Part shown: positions 33,959 to 42,149 of the stretch, one piece after another
How positions within the stretch are numbered: the stretch's first letter is position 1
Layout: each line of letters starts with the position of its first letter
From: Phycisphaerales bacterium UBA7800
Lineage (GTDB): Bacteria; Planctomycetota; Phycisphaerae; Phycisphaerales; Phycisphaeraceae
Length of the DNA: 55,404 nucleotides
Direction of reading: 5' to 3'
Assembly: GCA_002480565.1 (NCBI GenBank)
Contig: DLCK01000053.1
Location: forward strand, 1 to 55,404
Position numbers and translations under genes: made by a program
Notes under the pieces: model-generated
What the model was told of the DNA's origin: nothing
The model's input: the letters and a program-made list of their open reading frames with translations, nothing else
Database searches by the model: none

Positions 33959-34573
33959 TTAATCAGGGACAAAATTACGTCGTGGTAACGACAAGGGCAG
34001 ACGCTGTACATGGCCATCGACAAACATGAAGTTGGCATCTTCATGTCGGTCGGAGATGCGTGCGGTTTGGACGTTATGATCGGTACCGTTGAGCGGGCTG
34101 ATACCTGCGTTTTCTTTCATGTCTGCAAAGTGCAGGATGTCGCTTGCTCGCAGCACATCGTCATAGCGTGTCCAACCTGTCGGGCTCAGCAGTGTTGAGC
34201 CTGCGACGTACCAGTTGAGGACGTAGGATCGGAATGTTTTGGATTCAGCTGCAGGGCAGTTCCACATGCCGTTGTCCGCATCAAAGTAATGGGTGTAATC
34301 CAGATACTCGGTGAAGTCCCATGTCCCGCCGGAGTTGTCCGGGCCGATGTTAGCGCGGAGCATGATATTGTCGTTGTCATTTGCGTAGACTTTCATGGCT
34401 ACTTCAATCTGGCGGGCGTTGGAAGCACATTGGATGCTCTTGGATGCTTCACGTGCTTTGGATAACGCTGGAAGCAAAATTGCAATGAGCATCGAGATGA
34501 TACTGATCACCACCAGCAACTCTATGAGCGTAAAAGCTTGGCGATGATGCTGTGTATGAAGGTGTTTAAACAT
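33959..34573 (-). CDS. Type II secretion/pseudopilin-like protein with C-terminal H-X8-DG motif
   Basis: A 204-residue protein with a short basic leader (13 residues) and the class III prepilin signature A|FTLIELLVVISIIS, including the essential Glu5 of the mature protein. A prepilin peptidase encoded elsewhere should process it. The hydrophobic helix continues to about residue 40, then LPALSKAREASKSIQCASNARQI as in planctomycete prepilin-like proteins. The C-terminus has RHEDANFMFVDGHV, a one-residue-shorter variant of the H-X9-DG signature. The gene starts two bases after the regulator gene ends and is 38 bases upstream of the secreted beta-helix gene. A role in displaying or exporting that enzyme is a hypothesis from context. 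Confidence 0.85.
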   Translation of the reverse strand: MFKHLHTQHHRQAFTLIELLVVISIISMLIAILLPALSKAREASKSIQCASNARQIEVAMKVYANDNDNIMLRANIGPDNSGGTWDFTEYLDYTHYFDADNGMWNCPAAESKTFRSYVLNWYVAGSTLLSPTGWTRYDDVLRASDILHFADMKENAGISPLNGTDHNVQTARISDRHEDANFMFVDGHVQRLPLSLPRRNFVPD

Positions 34574-34575
34574 GA

Positions 34576-35688
34576 TTATGCTCCTGCGTTGGACAAGGAT
34601 TGCTGTGTTTTATCTGAAGTGTTGGGCTTGACGGAGACCGTGGATTCACCGGGCAAGACGTCTACTTTGCGGTGATACAACATCTGTGTTGGCGGTTGCT
34701 GATTGCTTCCTGCGTTAAACCAATCAAGGATTTGTTCCATCAACTTATTCATGGGCTTGAGGTCCAGCGTGGTGATGCTTGGGGTACTCATCTTGGCGAT
34801 GCGTGGCAGGTCTTGCGTGGCAACGGACATGTCTTTGCCAACGGTAATACCATGCTCGAAAAAAGCTCGGATGGCGGCCCGCGCGATGTTCAGATTACTA
34901 GCAAACAAAGCGGTGCAGTTCTCGAGCTTTCCATGATCCAGCGCATCGTTCATCAACTCATATGCCTTAAGGTCGGCATACTGAAAGTTCTCTACGGCTT
35001 GACACAAAATCACCGGCATGACATTGCGCGATTCACACCATTGTTCAAACCGTTCATCTACACGATCCGTATCATTGACGTCCGGCTCGGTGTTGATGTA
35101 AATGATTTTGCGATGACCCAAGTCGTATAGGTGATCCCATATTTTCTGAATGTCCTCCGTCGCACGATATCCAACACTCATCAAGCCATGCTCGGTCATG
35201 TCGCGGAAGACGATAGCCAAACGCGAGGCATGGCGCTTGAGCATATCCAGGAATAGCTTGGGCATTGGCTCACGTGGAGGCAGCAGGAAAATACCGTCGT
35301 AGTCAGCTTCCAACACCTCGCTGATGATCGTGTCATACAGCTTGGTAAAACCGATGGGGCGCAGAATACCTTTGCGTTTTTCGACGACCTCTTCCAACGC
35401 CATGTGAACTTTGCGGAGTGATTCAGAATCAAACGATGGCGAGATCAATGCGATCTTTGGACCCTTGATCGGTTCGACAGCTTGTTGACGAGCAGCGAGT
35501 CTGCCGTTGTCCAAACGTGTGAGTGTGCCTTCGCCAAGTAAGGCTTGCGTCGCCTTACGCGCTGTCATGTGACTGACGCCAAAGGACTGGGCGATCTGCC
35601 GTTCACTAGGCAAAGGGCGATGGTTGAATTCACCATCCTTGACCTGAGTACGAACCAGTTGAGCGATTTGGAGATATTTTGCAGCCAT
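34576..35688 (-). CDS. GntR-HTH/LacI-type sensor hybrid regulator (AraR-like architecture)
   Basis: A 370-residue regulator. An N-terminal GntR winged helix (about 1-70: PSERQIAQSFGVSHMTARKATQALLGEGTL) is fused to a LacI/periplasmic-binding-protein sensor (about 85-340: PKIALISPSF; YDLGHRKIIYINT; CTALFASNLNIARAAI; STPSITTLDLKPMNKL). This is the layout of AraR-type repressors, which bind sugars. ATG 35688 is preferred to a TTG five codons upstream. It heads a minus-strand unit with a pseudopilin gene (gap two bases) and a secreted beta-helix protein. A perfect palindrome overlapping the promoter -10 just upstream implies autoregulation of the whole unit. Confidence 0.85.
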   Translation of the reverse strand: MAAKYLQIAQLVRTQVKDGEFNHRPLPSERQIAQSFGVSHMTARKATQALLGEGTLTRLDNGRLAARQQAVEPIKGPKIALISPSFDSESLRKVHMALEEVVEKRKGILRPIGFTKLYDTIISEVLEADYDGIFLLPPREPMPKLFLDMLKRHASRLAIVFRDMTEHGLMSVGYRATEDIQKIWDHLYDLGHRKIIYINTEPDVNDTDRVDERFEQWCESRNVMPVILCQAVENFQYADLKAYELMNDALDHGKLENCTALFASNLNIARAAIRAFFEHGITVGKDMSVATQDLPRIAKMSTPSITTLDLKPMNKLMEQILDWFNAGSNQQPPTQMLYHRKVDVLPGESTVSVKPNTSDKTQQSLSNAGA

Positions 35689-35705
35689 AATTCTCAATTT
35701 CAATA

Positions 35706-35746
35706 TATAACAAATTTGTTATAGTCATGGCAACGCGCAGAGTCAA
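35706..35746 (-). promoter_or_regulatory. Promoter with overlapping operator TATAACAAATTTGTTATA
   Basis: On the minus strand TTGACT (35746-35741) is 17 bases from TATAAC (35723-35718). The -10 is one end of a perfect 18-base palindrome, TATAACAAATTTGTTATA (35706-35723). The ATG follows 17 bases later. A repressor bound here would block RNA polymerase; the GntR/LacI hybrid encoded immediately downstream is the natural candidate. Confidence 0.75.
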
Positions 35747-35833
35747 GCAATCATGCTGTAATTAATCATCTGTTGAACGAATAAATATCGCACTAATTCT
35801 TTTGGGATAGATATTTGTGGAACCAATTACGGG

Positions 35834-37258
35834 TCAGTGAAAATTTGCAGGCAATTGTGGCGATGGCTTATCAGGTTCAAGCTGGGAACGCATCCAGGAA
35901 TTGTTCAACGGATCGCCAATGGACTGCATCCATGTCATGAGGCGTTGACGCAGGTGTTTTAAGATGTCGCTGGCCGTCGGATCATCAATGCGATTGTGCA
36001 GCTCGCCAGGATCGGTCTTCAGGTCATAGAGTTCGTGCGTGTCAGTTGGGTGAAAGACATATTTCCAATCCTGATTGCGGACCATGCGGATGGAGTAGAG
36101 TCCCTGCTGAGCACCTTGATACATGGCAAAGACATCTTCGCGCGGCGAAGGGTCAGCACCATTGGAGATGGCAAGTAAGTCCCGGCCTTCATAGGTCTCC
36201 GGGCAGGTGATACCAGCAGCATTACAAAGCGTAGTGGCAATGTCCAGTTCATGGATCACGAATGCATCGCAGGTTGAATGGTCGGAATTGATCTGGTTGG
36301 GCCAACGCATCATCAAGGGAACGCGCATGATGTCGTCATACATGTTGAAGTGTTTGTCGATCATGCCATGCCCGCCGCACATGTCGCCATGGTCGGTGGT
36401 GTAAATGATCAGCGTGTCGTTTAGGATGTTGCGTGCTTCAAGGTCATCAAGGATGCGGCCGAGTTGTTGGTCGAGCAATGTGATTTCAGCAAGATAGCGA
36501 CTGACGACAGGTTGCCATTTTTCCCAAGGCAGGTCACGGATGCCCCAGTTATCAATGCAGCGTTGTTGCGAATAAGGTTTGTTTTGCAGGTTGTCCGGGA
36601 ATCCAGGCCAAGGCGTAATGCCGCTTGGTGGGTAGAGGTTTTTCAACTCAGCGGGGATGCGGTTAGGCAGGTGCGGTTCGGAGGGATCCCATCGCATGAA
36701 CCATGCATCGTTGTCGGTATTGGATTCGTACTTGTCGATCAGTGAGAGAACGTTGTCGACTTCCCATGCCATGCGCGATTGGTTGGATGTGATATGGGGA
36801 TCGCATTGGCCAAAGTATTTTTGGGTTGCAGGTTGGTCTGCGATGCCTTGTGATTTTCGCCATTGGGTGTAGTGTTGCTCGGGCACAAAATCATCGACAC
36901 CATGATCGGTCGGCAGACCGGCGACTTCGTGGTGGAACTTGCCAACCATCCCCACGTGATAGCCTTGGTCATTGAGCAGTTGCCAGAGTGTCGGAGCTTT
37001 GAGATTCGCAGGATGATAGGACTCGGTATGGGTGATGTTGATACAGCCATGTTGCGTTGGCCACTGCCCGGTGACCAGTGAGGCTCTTGCCGGCGAACAG
37101 ATTGGCGTAGGTGTATAAGCATGGGTGAAGTTAATACCTTCGTTAGCGATGCGATCAAGATTGGGGGTTTTGATAAGTGGATGACCATTAACACCAACGC
37201 AGTCAAAACGATGTTGATCACTATGAACAAGCAGAATATTGGGGCGTTTGGCAGTCAT
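35834..37258 (-). CDS. Sulfatase (Cys-type)
   Basis: A 474-residue sulfatase. ATG 37258 has GAGG upstream and gives the family start RPNILLVHSDQHRFDCVG. The formylglycine motif is CSPAR with Cys54. GMVGKFHHE, IYTTDHGDMCGGHGM and a C-terminal WKYVFHPTDTHELYDLKTDPGEL complete the usual order of motifs. No signal peptide is evident. It is divergent from another sulfatase gene at 37519 across a 260-base gap and ends 145 bases before the upstream start of the GntR/LacI-hybrid unit on the same strand. The target sulfate ester is unknown. Its motif differs from the CTPSR of the other two sulfatases here, so the three probably have different specificities. Confidence 0.9.
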   Translation of the reverse strand: MTAKRPNILLVHSDQHRFDCVGVNGHPLIKTPNLDRIANEGINFTHAYTPTPICSPARASLVTGQWPTQHGCINITHTESYHPANLKAPTLWQLLNDQGYHVGMVGKFHHEVAGLPTDHGVDDFVPEQHYTQWRKSQGIADQPATQKYFGQCDPHITSNQSRMAWEVDNVLSLIDKYESNTDNDAWFMRWDPSEPHLPNRIPAELKNLYPPSGITPWPGFPDNLQNKPYSQQRCIDNWGIRDLPWEKWQPVVSRYLAEITLLDQQLGRILDDLEARNILNDTLIIYTTDHGDMCGGHGMIDKHFNMYDDIMRVPLMMRWPNQINSDHSTCDAFVIHELDIATTLCNAAGITCPETYEGRDLLAISNGADPSPREDVFAMYQGAQQGLYSIRMVRNQDWKYVFHPTDTHELYDLKTDPGELHNRIDDPTASDILKHLRQRLMTWMQSIGDPLNNSWMRSQLEPDKPSPQLPANFH

Positions 37259-37467
37259 GTTGGTATGATCCTCAATGAAGTGATTGCGTGTATTAGTTCC
37301 AAGCATGCTAGCAGATATTGCTGCTGATTGAAGCTGCTGTAAGTAATCAGTTGGGGACTATATAGTGATATAAGAAGTTTTATTGATTCAACTTGTATAA
37401 ATGCTAGTAAAATATCAAATAGTGAATTTAAGTCCATTTTATGTGTTGCCACTGGACTTGGGATTAA

Positions 37468-37481
37468 AAGTCTATAGACTT
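37468..37481. promoter_or_regulatory. Palindromic operator AAGTCTATAGACTT
   Basis: A perfect 14-base palindrome 38 bases upstream of the sulfatase ATG at 37519, within the 260-base divergent region. It fits the GT-N6-AC spacing of GntR-family sites, and an FCD GntR gene closes the same transcription unit. Promoter hexamers around it (TTGGGA 37458, TGTATA 37481, 17-base spacer) are weak. Confidence 0.5.
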
Positions 37482-37518
37482 GTATAGATCAAATGATCCG
37501 CAGTTACACAGGTTTCCG

Positions 37519-38955
37519 ATGACTGATCAACCCAACATTTTGCTCATCATGACCGACCAGCAACGGTACGATTCGCTGGGCTGTTATGGTGCTGAGTTTG
37601 CACATACGCCACGGCTTGATGCGATGGCAAAGCAGGGCGTTCGCTTTGAACACTGCTATGTGAACAACCCGATCTGTACACCGTCACGCGCCAGTTTGAT
37701 GACTGGCCAAAACATACTCGATCATGGTGTCCACCAACTCTATGGCAAGCTGGCAGATAATTTCACGCTCTTCCCCAAGCACCTTCAATCGCTTGGCTAT
37801 CACACCTCGCTGGTTGGCAAGTTGCATGTCAGTGATTACAAAATCGAAGCCGAAACCCGTCATCCCAACGATGGGTTTGATGATTACTATTGGTGTCACG
37901 ATCCGACGATCGCCTTGGATTCGAAGTTCAATGGTTATGCCAATTGGCTCAGTAAAAAAAATCCGACTTACCTTGAAGAACTCAAGCTAAAGCGATGGGG
38001 TGCGCCCGCTCCGGCAGATTTGCACATGACGACTTGGGCAGCTCAGCAGACCGTTGAACTGATCCGAAATCGCAAAGACGATCAGCCATTTTTTATCAAG
38101 ATGAGTGTGTTCGATCCACATAATCCGTATCACGATTGCCCGCCCCAATATGCAGCCAAAGTTGACATGACGAAGATGCCGCAGCGCATCGGCATGGATA
38201 CCGACATGAGCAAACAACCTCAAGGTATCCAACAGGAACATGTCGGCTCATACATGGGGGCATATTCCAAGTTCACCGATGAGGCCATTACCGACATGCG
38301 CCGCGGATACCATGGCTCGGTTTCCTTGATCGATGAAAAGGTCGGCCAGGTCCTCGATGAACTGGAACAACAGGGCATTGCGGATAACACATTGGTGATT
38401 TTTGTCAGCGATCATGGGGACATGCTCGGCGATCATCAGTTGTTGGCTAAAGGTGCATTTTTTTATGATGCTTGTACACGAGTGCCGCTGTTGATGCGTT
38501 GGCCCAAACAGCTCAAAGCAGATCAACTCCGCAAAGACCTTGCGCAGGTCAATGACCTGGCTGCGACGATTCTTGCTGCTGCAGGAATGTCTCACGATGC
38601 AATAGCAACAGCGATGCCCGATGCGCATGACCTGCTGCATAATCAAACGCATACGGTGCGTGATACAGCGGTCTGCCACTATCTAAACACCGGTATCAGT
38701 AGTACCAGTACGCTGACGCCCAACTATTTTGACCCACCGATTTATGCATCAATGATCCGCGATGACCAGTTTAAACTCAATGTCTATTGGAGCGGGGCGG
38801 ATGGGAGAGAGTGTCAGTTGTTTGATATGCACAATGATCCGCACGAGTGCAATGACTTGATTGATGATGCAGCGTTTACAGAGGTCAAAACGCGATTATT
38901 TACGCAACTTGAATCTATCGTGGAAGGGCAATCGTTCATTGCACCTTGCAGTTAA
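37519..38955 (+). CDS. Sulfatase (Cys-type)
   Basis: A 478-residue sulfatase. ATG 37519 follows AGG and gives QPNILLIMTDQQRYDSLGCYG, a textbook family start. The catalytic motif CTPSR has Cys53 (to be formylglycine). Later landmarks are SLVGKLHVSDY, FVSDHGDMLGDHQLLAKG, and FKLNVYWSGADGRECQLFDMHNDP near the end. There is no signal peptide. Downstream on the same strand, after a MITE-like inverted repeat, lie a DapA-family aldolase and an FCD GntR gene, mirroring the sulfatase/aldolase/GntR set at 26746-30331. Its N-terminus is the closest match in this window to the sulfatase stub at 44228. Confidence 0.9.
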   Translation: MTDQPNILLIMTDQQRYDSLGCYGAEFAHTPRLDAMAKQGVRFEHCYVNNPICTPSRASLMTGQNILDHGVHQLYGKLADNFTLFPKHLQSLGYHTSLVGKLHVSDYKIEAETRHPNDGFDDYYWCHDPTIALDSKFNGYANWLSKKNPTYLEELKLKRWGAPAPADLHMTTWAAQQTVELIRNRKDDQPFFIKMSVFDPHNPYHDCPPQYAAKVDMTKMPQRIGMDTDMSKQPQGIQQEHVGSYMGAYSKFTDEAITDMRRGYHGSVSLIDEKVGQVLDELEQQGIADNTLVIFVSDHGDMLGDHQLLAKGAFFYDACTRVPLLMRWPKQLKADQLRKDLAQVNDLAATILAAAGMSHDAIATAMPDAHDLLHNQTHTVRDTAVCHYLNTGISSTSTLTPNYFDPPIYASMIRDDQFKLNVYWSGADGRECQLFDMHNDPHECNDLIDDAAFTEVKTRLFTQLESIVEGQSFIAPCS

Positions 38956-38968
38956 TTTACAAATGAGG

Positions 38969-39122
38969 CTTTGAAAAACCAGAATGCGTTTTCACCGCCA
39001 AGACGCCAAGAACGCGAAGGTTCACAAGGCAGAGACTTTCCTTTGTTTTAAGAATTTTTTCTGGGTTTGAACTCTGCGTCCTTGGCGTCTTGGCGGTAAA
39101 AAATGAATTGAGTTTTTCAAAG
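38969..39122. repeat. MITE-like inverted repeat with ACCGCCAAGACGCCAAG arms
   Basis: A 154-base element. Its ends are the perfect 11-base inverted pair CTTTGAAAAAC (38969-38979) and GTTTTTCAAAG (39112-39122). Inner arms CACCGCCAAGACGCCAAG and CTTGGCGTCTTGGCGGT pair almost perfectly. This arm sequence is a widespread non-coding repeat in environmental bacteria, often mis-translated as AKTPRT or LRVLGVLAV proteins. It lies between sulfatase and aldolase genes and encodes no transposase, so it would move in trans if it moves at all. Confidence 0.8.
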
Positions 39123-39143
39123 GTCCCCAATAAGGTTTTGGTT

Positions 39144-40085
39144 ATGAAGTTACAAGGTATTGTCCCGCCGATCATCACACCGCTTAAAGATCGCGATGTG
39201 TTGGATGTTGATGGGTTGGAAAAACTCGTCGAGCATATGCTTGGTGGTGGGGTGCATGGCATATTTGTGTTGGGATCCACAGGTGAAGCGCCGAGTTTAA
39301 GCTACGCGGTTCGTCGTGAAATGATCACGCGAGTTTGCAGGCAGGCAGGCGATCGCGTGCCGGTGGTGGTCGGCGTGACGGATACTTCGATTACTGAGTC
39401 GTTGGTATTAGCGGGTCATGCTGCGGATAGCGGCGCTGATGCGATCGTTGCTGCGCCGCCGTTTTATTTCCCGTCTGACCCACCAGAATTACTTGAGTAT
39501 TTTCAGCATTTAAATAGCGACTCACCACTGCCGTTGATCCTGTACAACATGCCGGGTTTGACGAAGGTGAATATGACCGTTGATACCGTTGAAAAGCTCA
39601 TGGTCGAACCAAACATCGTGGGTATCAAGGACAGTTCGTGCAACATGATGTATTACCAGAAACTGTTGAAACTCGCCCCAAAACGCGAGGGTTGGTTTAC
39701 GCTCATCGGTCCAGAAGAATTACTCTGCGAGTCGGTGATGCAGGGCGGTCACGGCGGCGTCAACGGGGGTGCCAACCTCGCTCCCAAGTTGTACGTGGAT
39801 ACCTACAATGCAGTGATCAATCAACAATTCGACAGAGCATTGGCAATCCAAAAACAGATTCTTCAACTCGGTGATGCACTCTACGGCGTGGGCAAACATG
39901 TCTCGTCCTGTGTCAAAGGCATCAAGTGCGCCTTGTCAGTTCTTGGGATTTGTGATGACTATATGGCTGACCCGCTGCATCGATTCCGTGAACCCGAACG
40001 CAAAGTCATCATTGAGCATCTGCAAAAATTGGTTGCTGATGGCGTGTTGGATTTGAGTCTGTTTACGGATCACACATTGGGGTAA
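39144..40085 (+). CDS. DapA-superfamily aldolase (substrate uncertain)
   Basis: A 313-residue class I aldolase. ATG 39144 with AAGG upstream gives the family start LQGIVPPIITPLKDRDVLD. The family motifs are GSTGEAPSL (carboxylate loop), ILYNMPGLTK (Tyr) and GIKDSSCN (Schiff-base Lys near residue 160), then a GGVNGGANL segment. It resembles dihydrodipicolinate synthase and KDG-aldolase relatives rather than neuraminate lyase, unlike the gene at 26746. The neighbourhood (sulfatase upstream, FCD GntR five bases downstream) argues for a catabolic 2-keto-3-deoxy-acid aldolase instead of lysine biosynthesis. This functional choice is inference. Confidence 0.82.
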   Translation: MKLQGIVPPIITPLKDRDVLDVDGLEKLVEHMLGGGVHGIFVLGSTGEAPSLSYAVRREMITRVCRQAGDRVPVVVGVTDTSITESLVLAGHAADSGADAIVAAPPFYFPSDPPELLEYFQHLNSDSPLPLILYNMPGLTKVNMTVDTVEKLMVEPNIVGIKDSSCNMMYYQKLLKLAPKREGWFTLIGPEELLCESVMQGGHGGVNGGANLAPKLYVDTYNAVINQQFDRALAIQKQILQLGDALYGVGKHVSSCVKGIKCALSVLGICDDYMADPLHRFREPERKVIIEHLQKLVADGVLDLSLFTDHTLG

Positions 40086-40090
40086 GTGAC

Positions 40091-40792
40091 ATGGAATCCA
40101 ACAATGCACAACGTGCATACGAACACGTCTTTGGCAAACTCGTCTCCGGCCAATACAAACCCGGCACGCGTTTGCGATACGGTCCCATTGGTAAAGAGAT
40201 CGGCGTTAGTGCGACACCGGTTCGTGAGGCGATTGGTCGACTCGCATCCCAAGGCTATGTCAGTCTCGTCCCCAATCTCGGGGCTGTGGTGCGTGAGCCG
40301 GATCGTGATGAAATTGTTGAACTCTATGAAATCCGCACCGCATTGGAATGTTGTGCAGTGCAAAAGGCAGCAAGCAATCGCACGACACAACAACTGGATT
40401 ATCTCGTTGAACTCTTAACTCAGATGAGACAGTTTGCGACTTTGCTTCGCGATGACAAGTTGGCGGTTCTTTCACCGGAGCAAATGAACCATTACCTGGC
40501 GGTGGATGAATCCTTCCATGCGTACATCATGCAACTGGCAGGTAACAAGCGACTGCTGAAAATGGTGCGCGATCTGCGAATCCTTGCACGGATTTTTCGT
40601 GACTACGAACGTGATCGACCACGATTTAAACAGGTGGTCTCCACCTACCGATATCACGCTCAGTTGGTCAACGCGATTCGCAAAGGTTCTGCTGACAAGG
40701 CAAGCCAATGGATGAAACAGCACATTATGACCGGTTTGGCTGAAATGCTTCACAGTCATGATAAGCGTCACGCTCAGTCACAGTGGGATTGA
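40091..40792 (+). CDS. GntR-family regulator, FCD subfamily
   Basis: A 233-residue regulator starting five bases after the aldolase stop, hence cotranscribed. The winged helix occupies residues about 8-70 (GKLVSGQYKPGTRLRYGPIGKEIGVS, then ATPVREAIGRLASQGYV). The FCD-type helical effector domain follows (IVELYEIRTALECCAVQKA; ESFHAYIMQLAGNKRLLKMV; YHAQLVNAIRKG). It is a paralogue of the regulator at 27845 and shorter by about 40 residues. It likely responds to an acidic sugar or to the aldolase substrate. The palindrome at 37468 ahead of the sulfatase gene is its best candidate target. Confidence 0.87.
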   Translation: MESNNAQRAYEHVFGKLVSGQYKPGTRLRYGPIGKEIGVSATPVREAIGRLASQGYVSLVPNLGAVVREPDRDEIVELYEIRTALECCAVQKAASNRTTQQLDYLVELLTQMRQFATLLRDDKLAVLSPEQMNHYLAVDESFHAYIMQLAGNKRLLKMVRDLRILARIFRDYERDRPRFKQVVSTYRYHAQLVNAIRKGSADKASQWMKQHIMTGLAEMLHSHDKRHAQSQWD

Positions 40793-40931
40793 TTGCGAGT
40801 GCAAACCGTCAATGTCTGGCTGTTTATATGGCCTTGGATTGACTAGGGTTTAAGGATAATTTCAATAAGGCAAATGGTTTGGGCATCAGACGTTGTTTTA
40901 TTGAAAAATCACAATATTTACACCGATTTTC

Positions 40932-40984
40932 TTGACTGTATATCAGACAGGCCTAAAATTCAGCCAACCAGAGTTAACGTTAAC
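40932..40984 (+). promoter_or_regulatory. Promoter with LacI-type operator GTTAACGTTAAC
   Basis: TTGACT (40932-40937) and TAAAAT (40954-40959) are 16 bases apart. The perfect 12-base palindrome GTTAACGTTAAC (40973-40984) starts 13 bases after the -10, over the expected initiation region, and has the central CG that LacI-family proteins prefer. It lies 37 bases before the LacI gene at 41022, indicating autoregulation of the whole 41022-46850 unit. Confidence 0.75.
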
Positions 40985-41021
40985 CTCACTGTAAAGTCCA
41001 AGCTCAGACGGGTGTATCGAG

Positions 41022-42149
41022 ATGACCATGAACAAGACCACTTCAATTGATACGCCACCTGTTGGCAGTCGCGTGACAATCAGTGACATCGCGCGCATTT
41101 TCGAGGTCTCCGCGATGACGGTGAGTAAGGCACTTAATCACAAGCCGGGCGTCTCGCCGGATAAGGCGGATGCGATTCGCAGCTATGCACAGAGTATCGG
41201 TTACCGTCCATCGCATGCTGCCCGATCCCTGCTCAAAGGCCGGACACATACCGTGGGCATTTGTATCCGCGAAGGCGAAAGTGCCAAACCCTGGGGTTAT
41301 CCCTGGCTGTATGGCTTGATGCGTGAAATTGGTTTGGCGCTTAAGCCTCACAACATGCATGCTCAGACTTGTCTGGCTCCCGGCGGTGCTGCGGAGTGTC
41401 GTCAAGCCATTGAACACTTCATGGAGATTGGCGTCGAGTCGTTAGTCATTGGACCGTTAGGTGCGGTTGAAGAGTATCACCAGATCGCGGATTTACTTCA
41501 GCATTGCCCGCATGTGTTGGCATTTGATGCTGTCGATGATCTGCCTATTGATCACGTCAAGTGGAATACCTATCTCGGCGGGCAGTTACTTGCCAAGCAT
41601 CTGTCTGAATTGGGACACAAGCGATTGATGGTGTTGGGGGTCAGTCAGCGTGAATTGGATCATCCAAGTCTGCATGTACAACTCAACGGCCTGCGTGATG
41701 CAGCAAAGATGCTTGGTCTTCGCATTGATTCGCAGGACATGTATCGACTTCATCAGGTAGAAGATATCCCGCGGATACTCAAAGATGTTTATACAAAGAC
41801 TGCTCCGCCAACTGCTGTGTTCTGTCACAACGACTGGGTGGCGATGCATGCGATTCAGTCACTGACTGCGATGGGGCTTGGTGTACCTGATGATGTTTCA
41901 GTGACCGGGTTTGATGACCTGCCTGTTGCACAGATCAGTACGCCGGGACTTACAAGTGTCGGATATGACCTTAAGTCCTATGCTCGAAAAATAGCGGAAA
42001 TTGTTGTGGATCGTGTCACTTCTCGTTTTGAGACATCAGGTGATGGGGTTGCACTACCCTCAATGATCCGCTGGGAGTTGGAACCCAAGTTAATGATTCG
42101 ACAATCCACATCCATGCCTAAAAGCAAGGCTTCAAGGAGACTTAAATGA
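41022..42149 (+). CDS. LacI-family transcriptional regulator
   Basis: A 375-residue regulator. Residues about 17-70 hold the LacI helix-turn-helix (VTISDIARIFEVSAMTVSKALNHKPGVS) and the hinge IGYRPSHAARSLLKGRT, including the helix whose Leu inserts at a central CG. The periplasmic-binding-like sensor follows (THTVGICIREG; LGHKRLMVLGVS; PPTAVFCHNDWVAMHAI; GFDDLPVAQISTPGLTSV). Some 30 residues at the N- and C-termini are non-family extensions. The pseudopilin gene overlaps its stop by four bases (ATGA), so regulator and pseudopilin are translationally coupled. A sugar released by the downstream enzymes is the likely inducer. Confidence 0.9.
   Translation: MTMNKTTSIDTPPVGSRVTISDIARIFEVSAMTVSKALNHKPGVSPDKADAIRSYAQSIGYRPSHAARSLLKGRTHTVGICIREGESAKPWGYPWLYGLMREIGLALKPHNMHAQTCLAPGGAAECRQAIEHFMEIGVESLVIGPLGAVEEYHQIADLLQHCPHVLAFDAVDDLPIDHVKWNTYLGGQLLAKHLSELGHKRLMVLGVSQRELDHPSLHVQLNGLRDAAKMLGLRIDSQDMYRLHQVEDIPRILKDVYTKTAPPTAVFCHNDWVAMHAIQSLTAMGLGVPDDVSVTGFDDLPVAQISTPGLTSVGYDLKSYARKIAEIVVDRVTSRFETSGDGVALPSMIRWELEPKLMIRQSTSMPKSKASRRLK

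Noticed and set aside
38957..39280. Open frame on the minus strand across the inverted repeat
   Set aside because: It is a translation of the MITE-like repeat (AKTPRT, LRVLGVLAVKT) and of the antisense of the aldolase gene; such frames are known annotation artefacts.
39144..40085. Aldolase considered as biosynthetic dihydrodipicolinate synthase (dapA)
   Set aside because: The neighbours are a sulfatase and an FCD GntR regulator, with no lysine pathway gene nearby; the sequence alone does not settle it, so no symbol was given.
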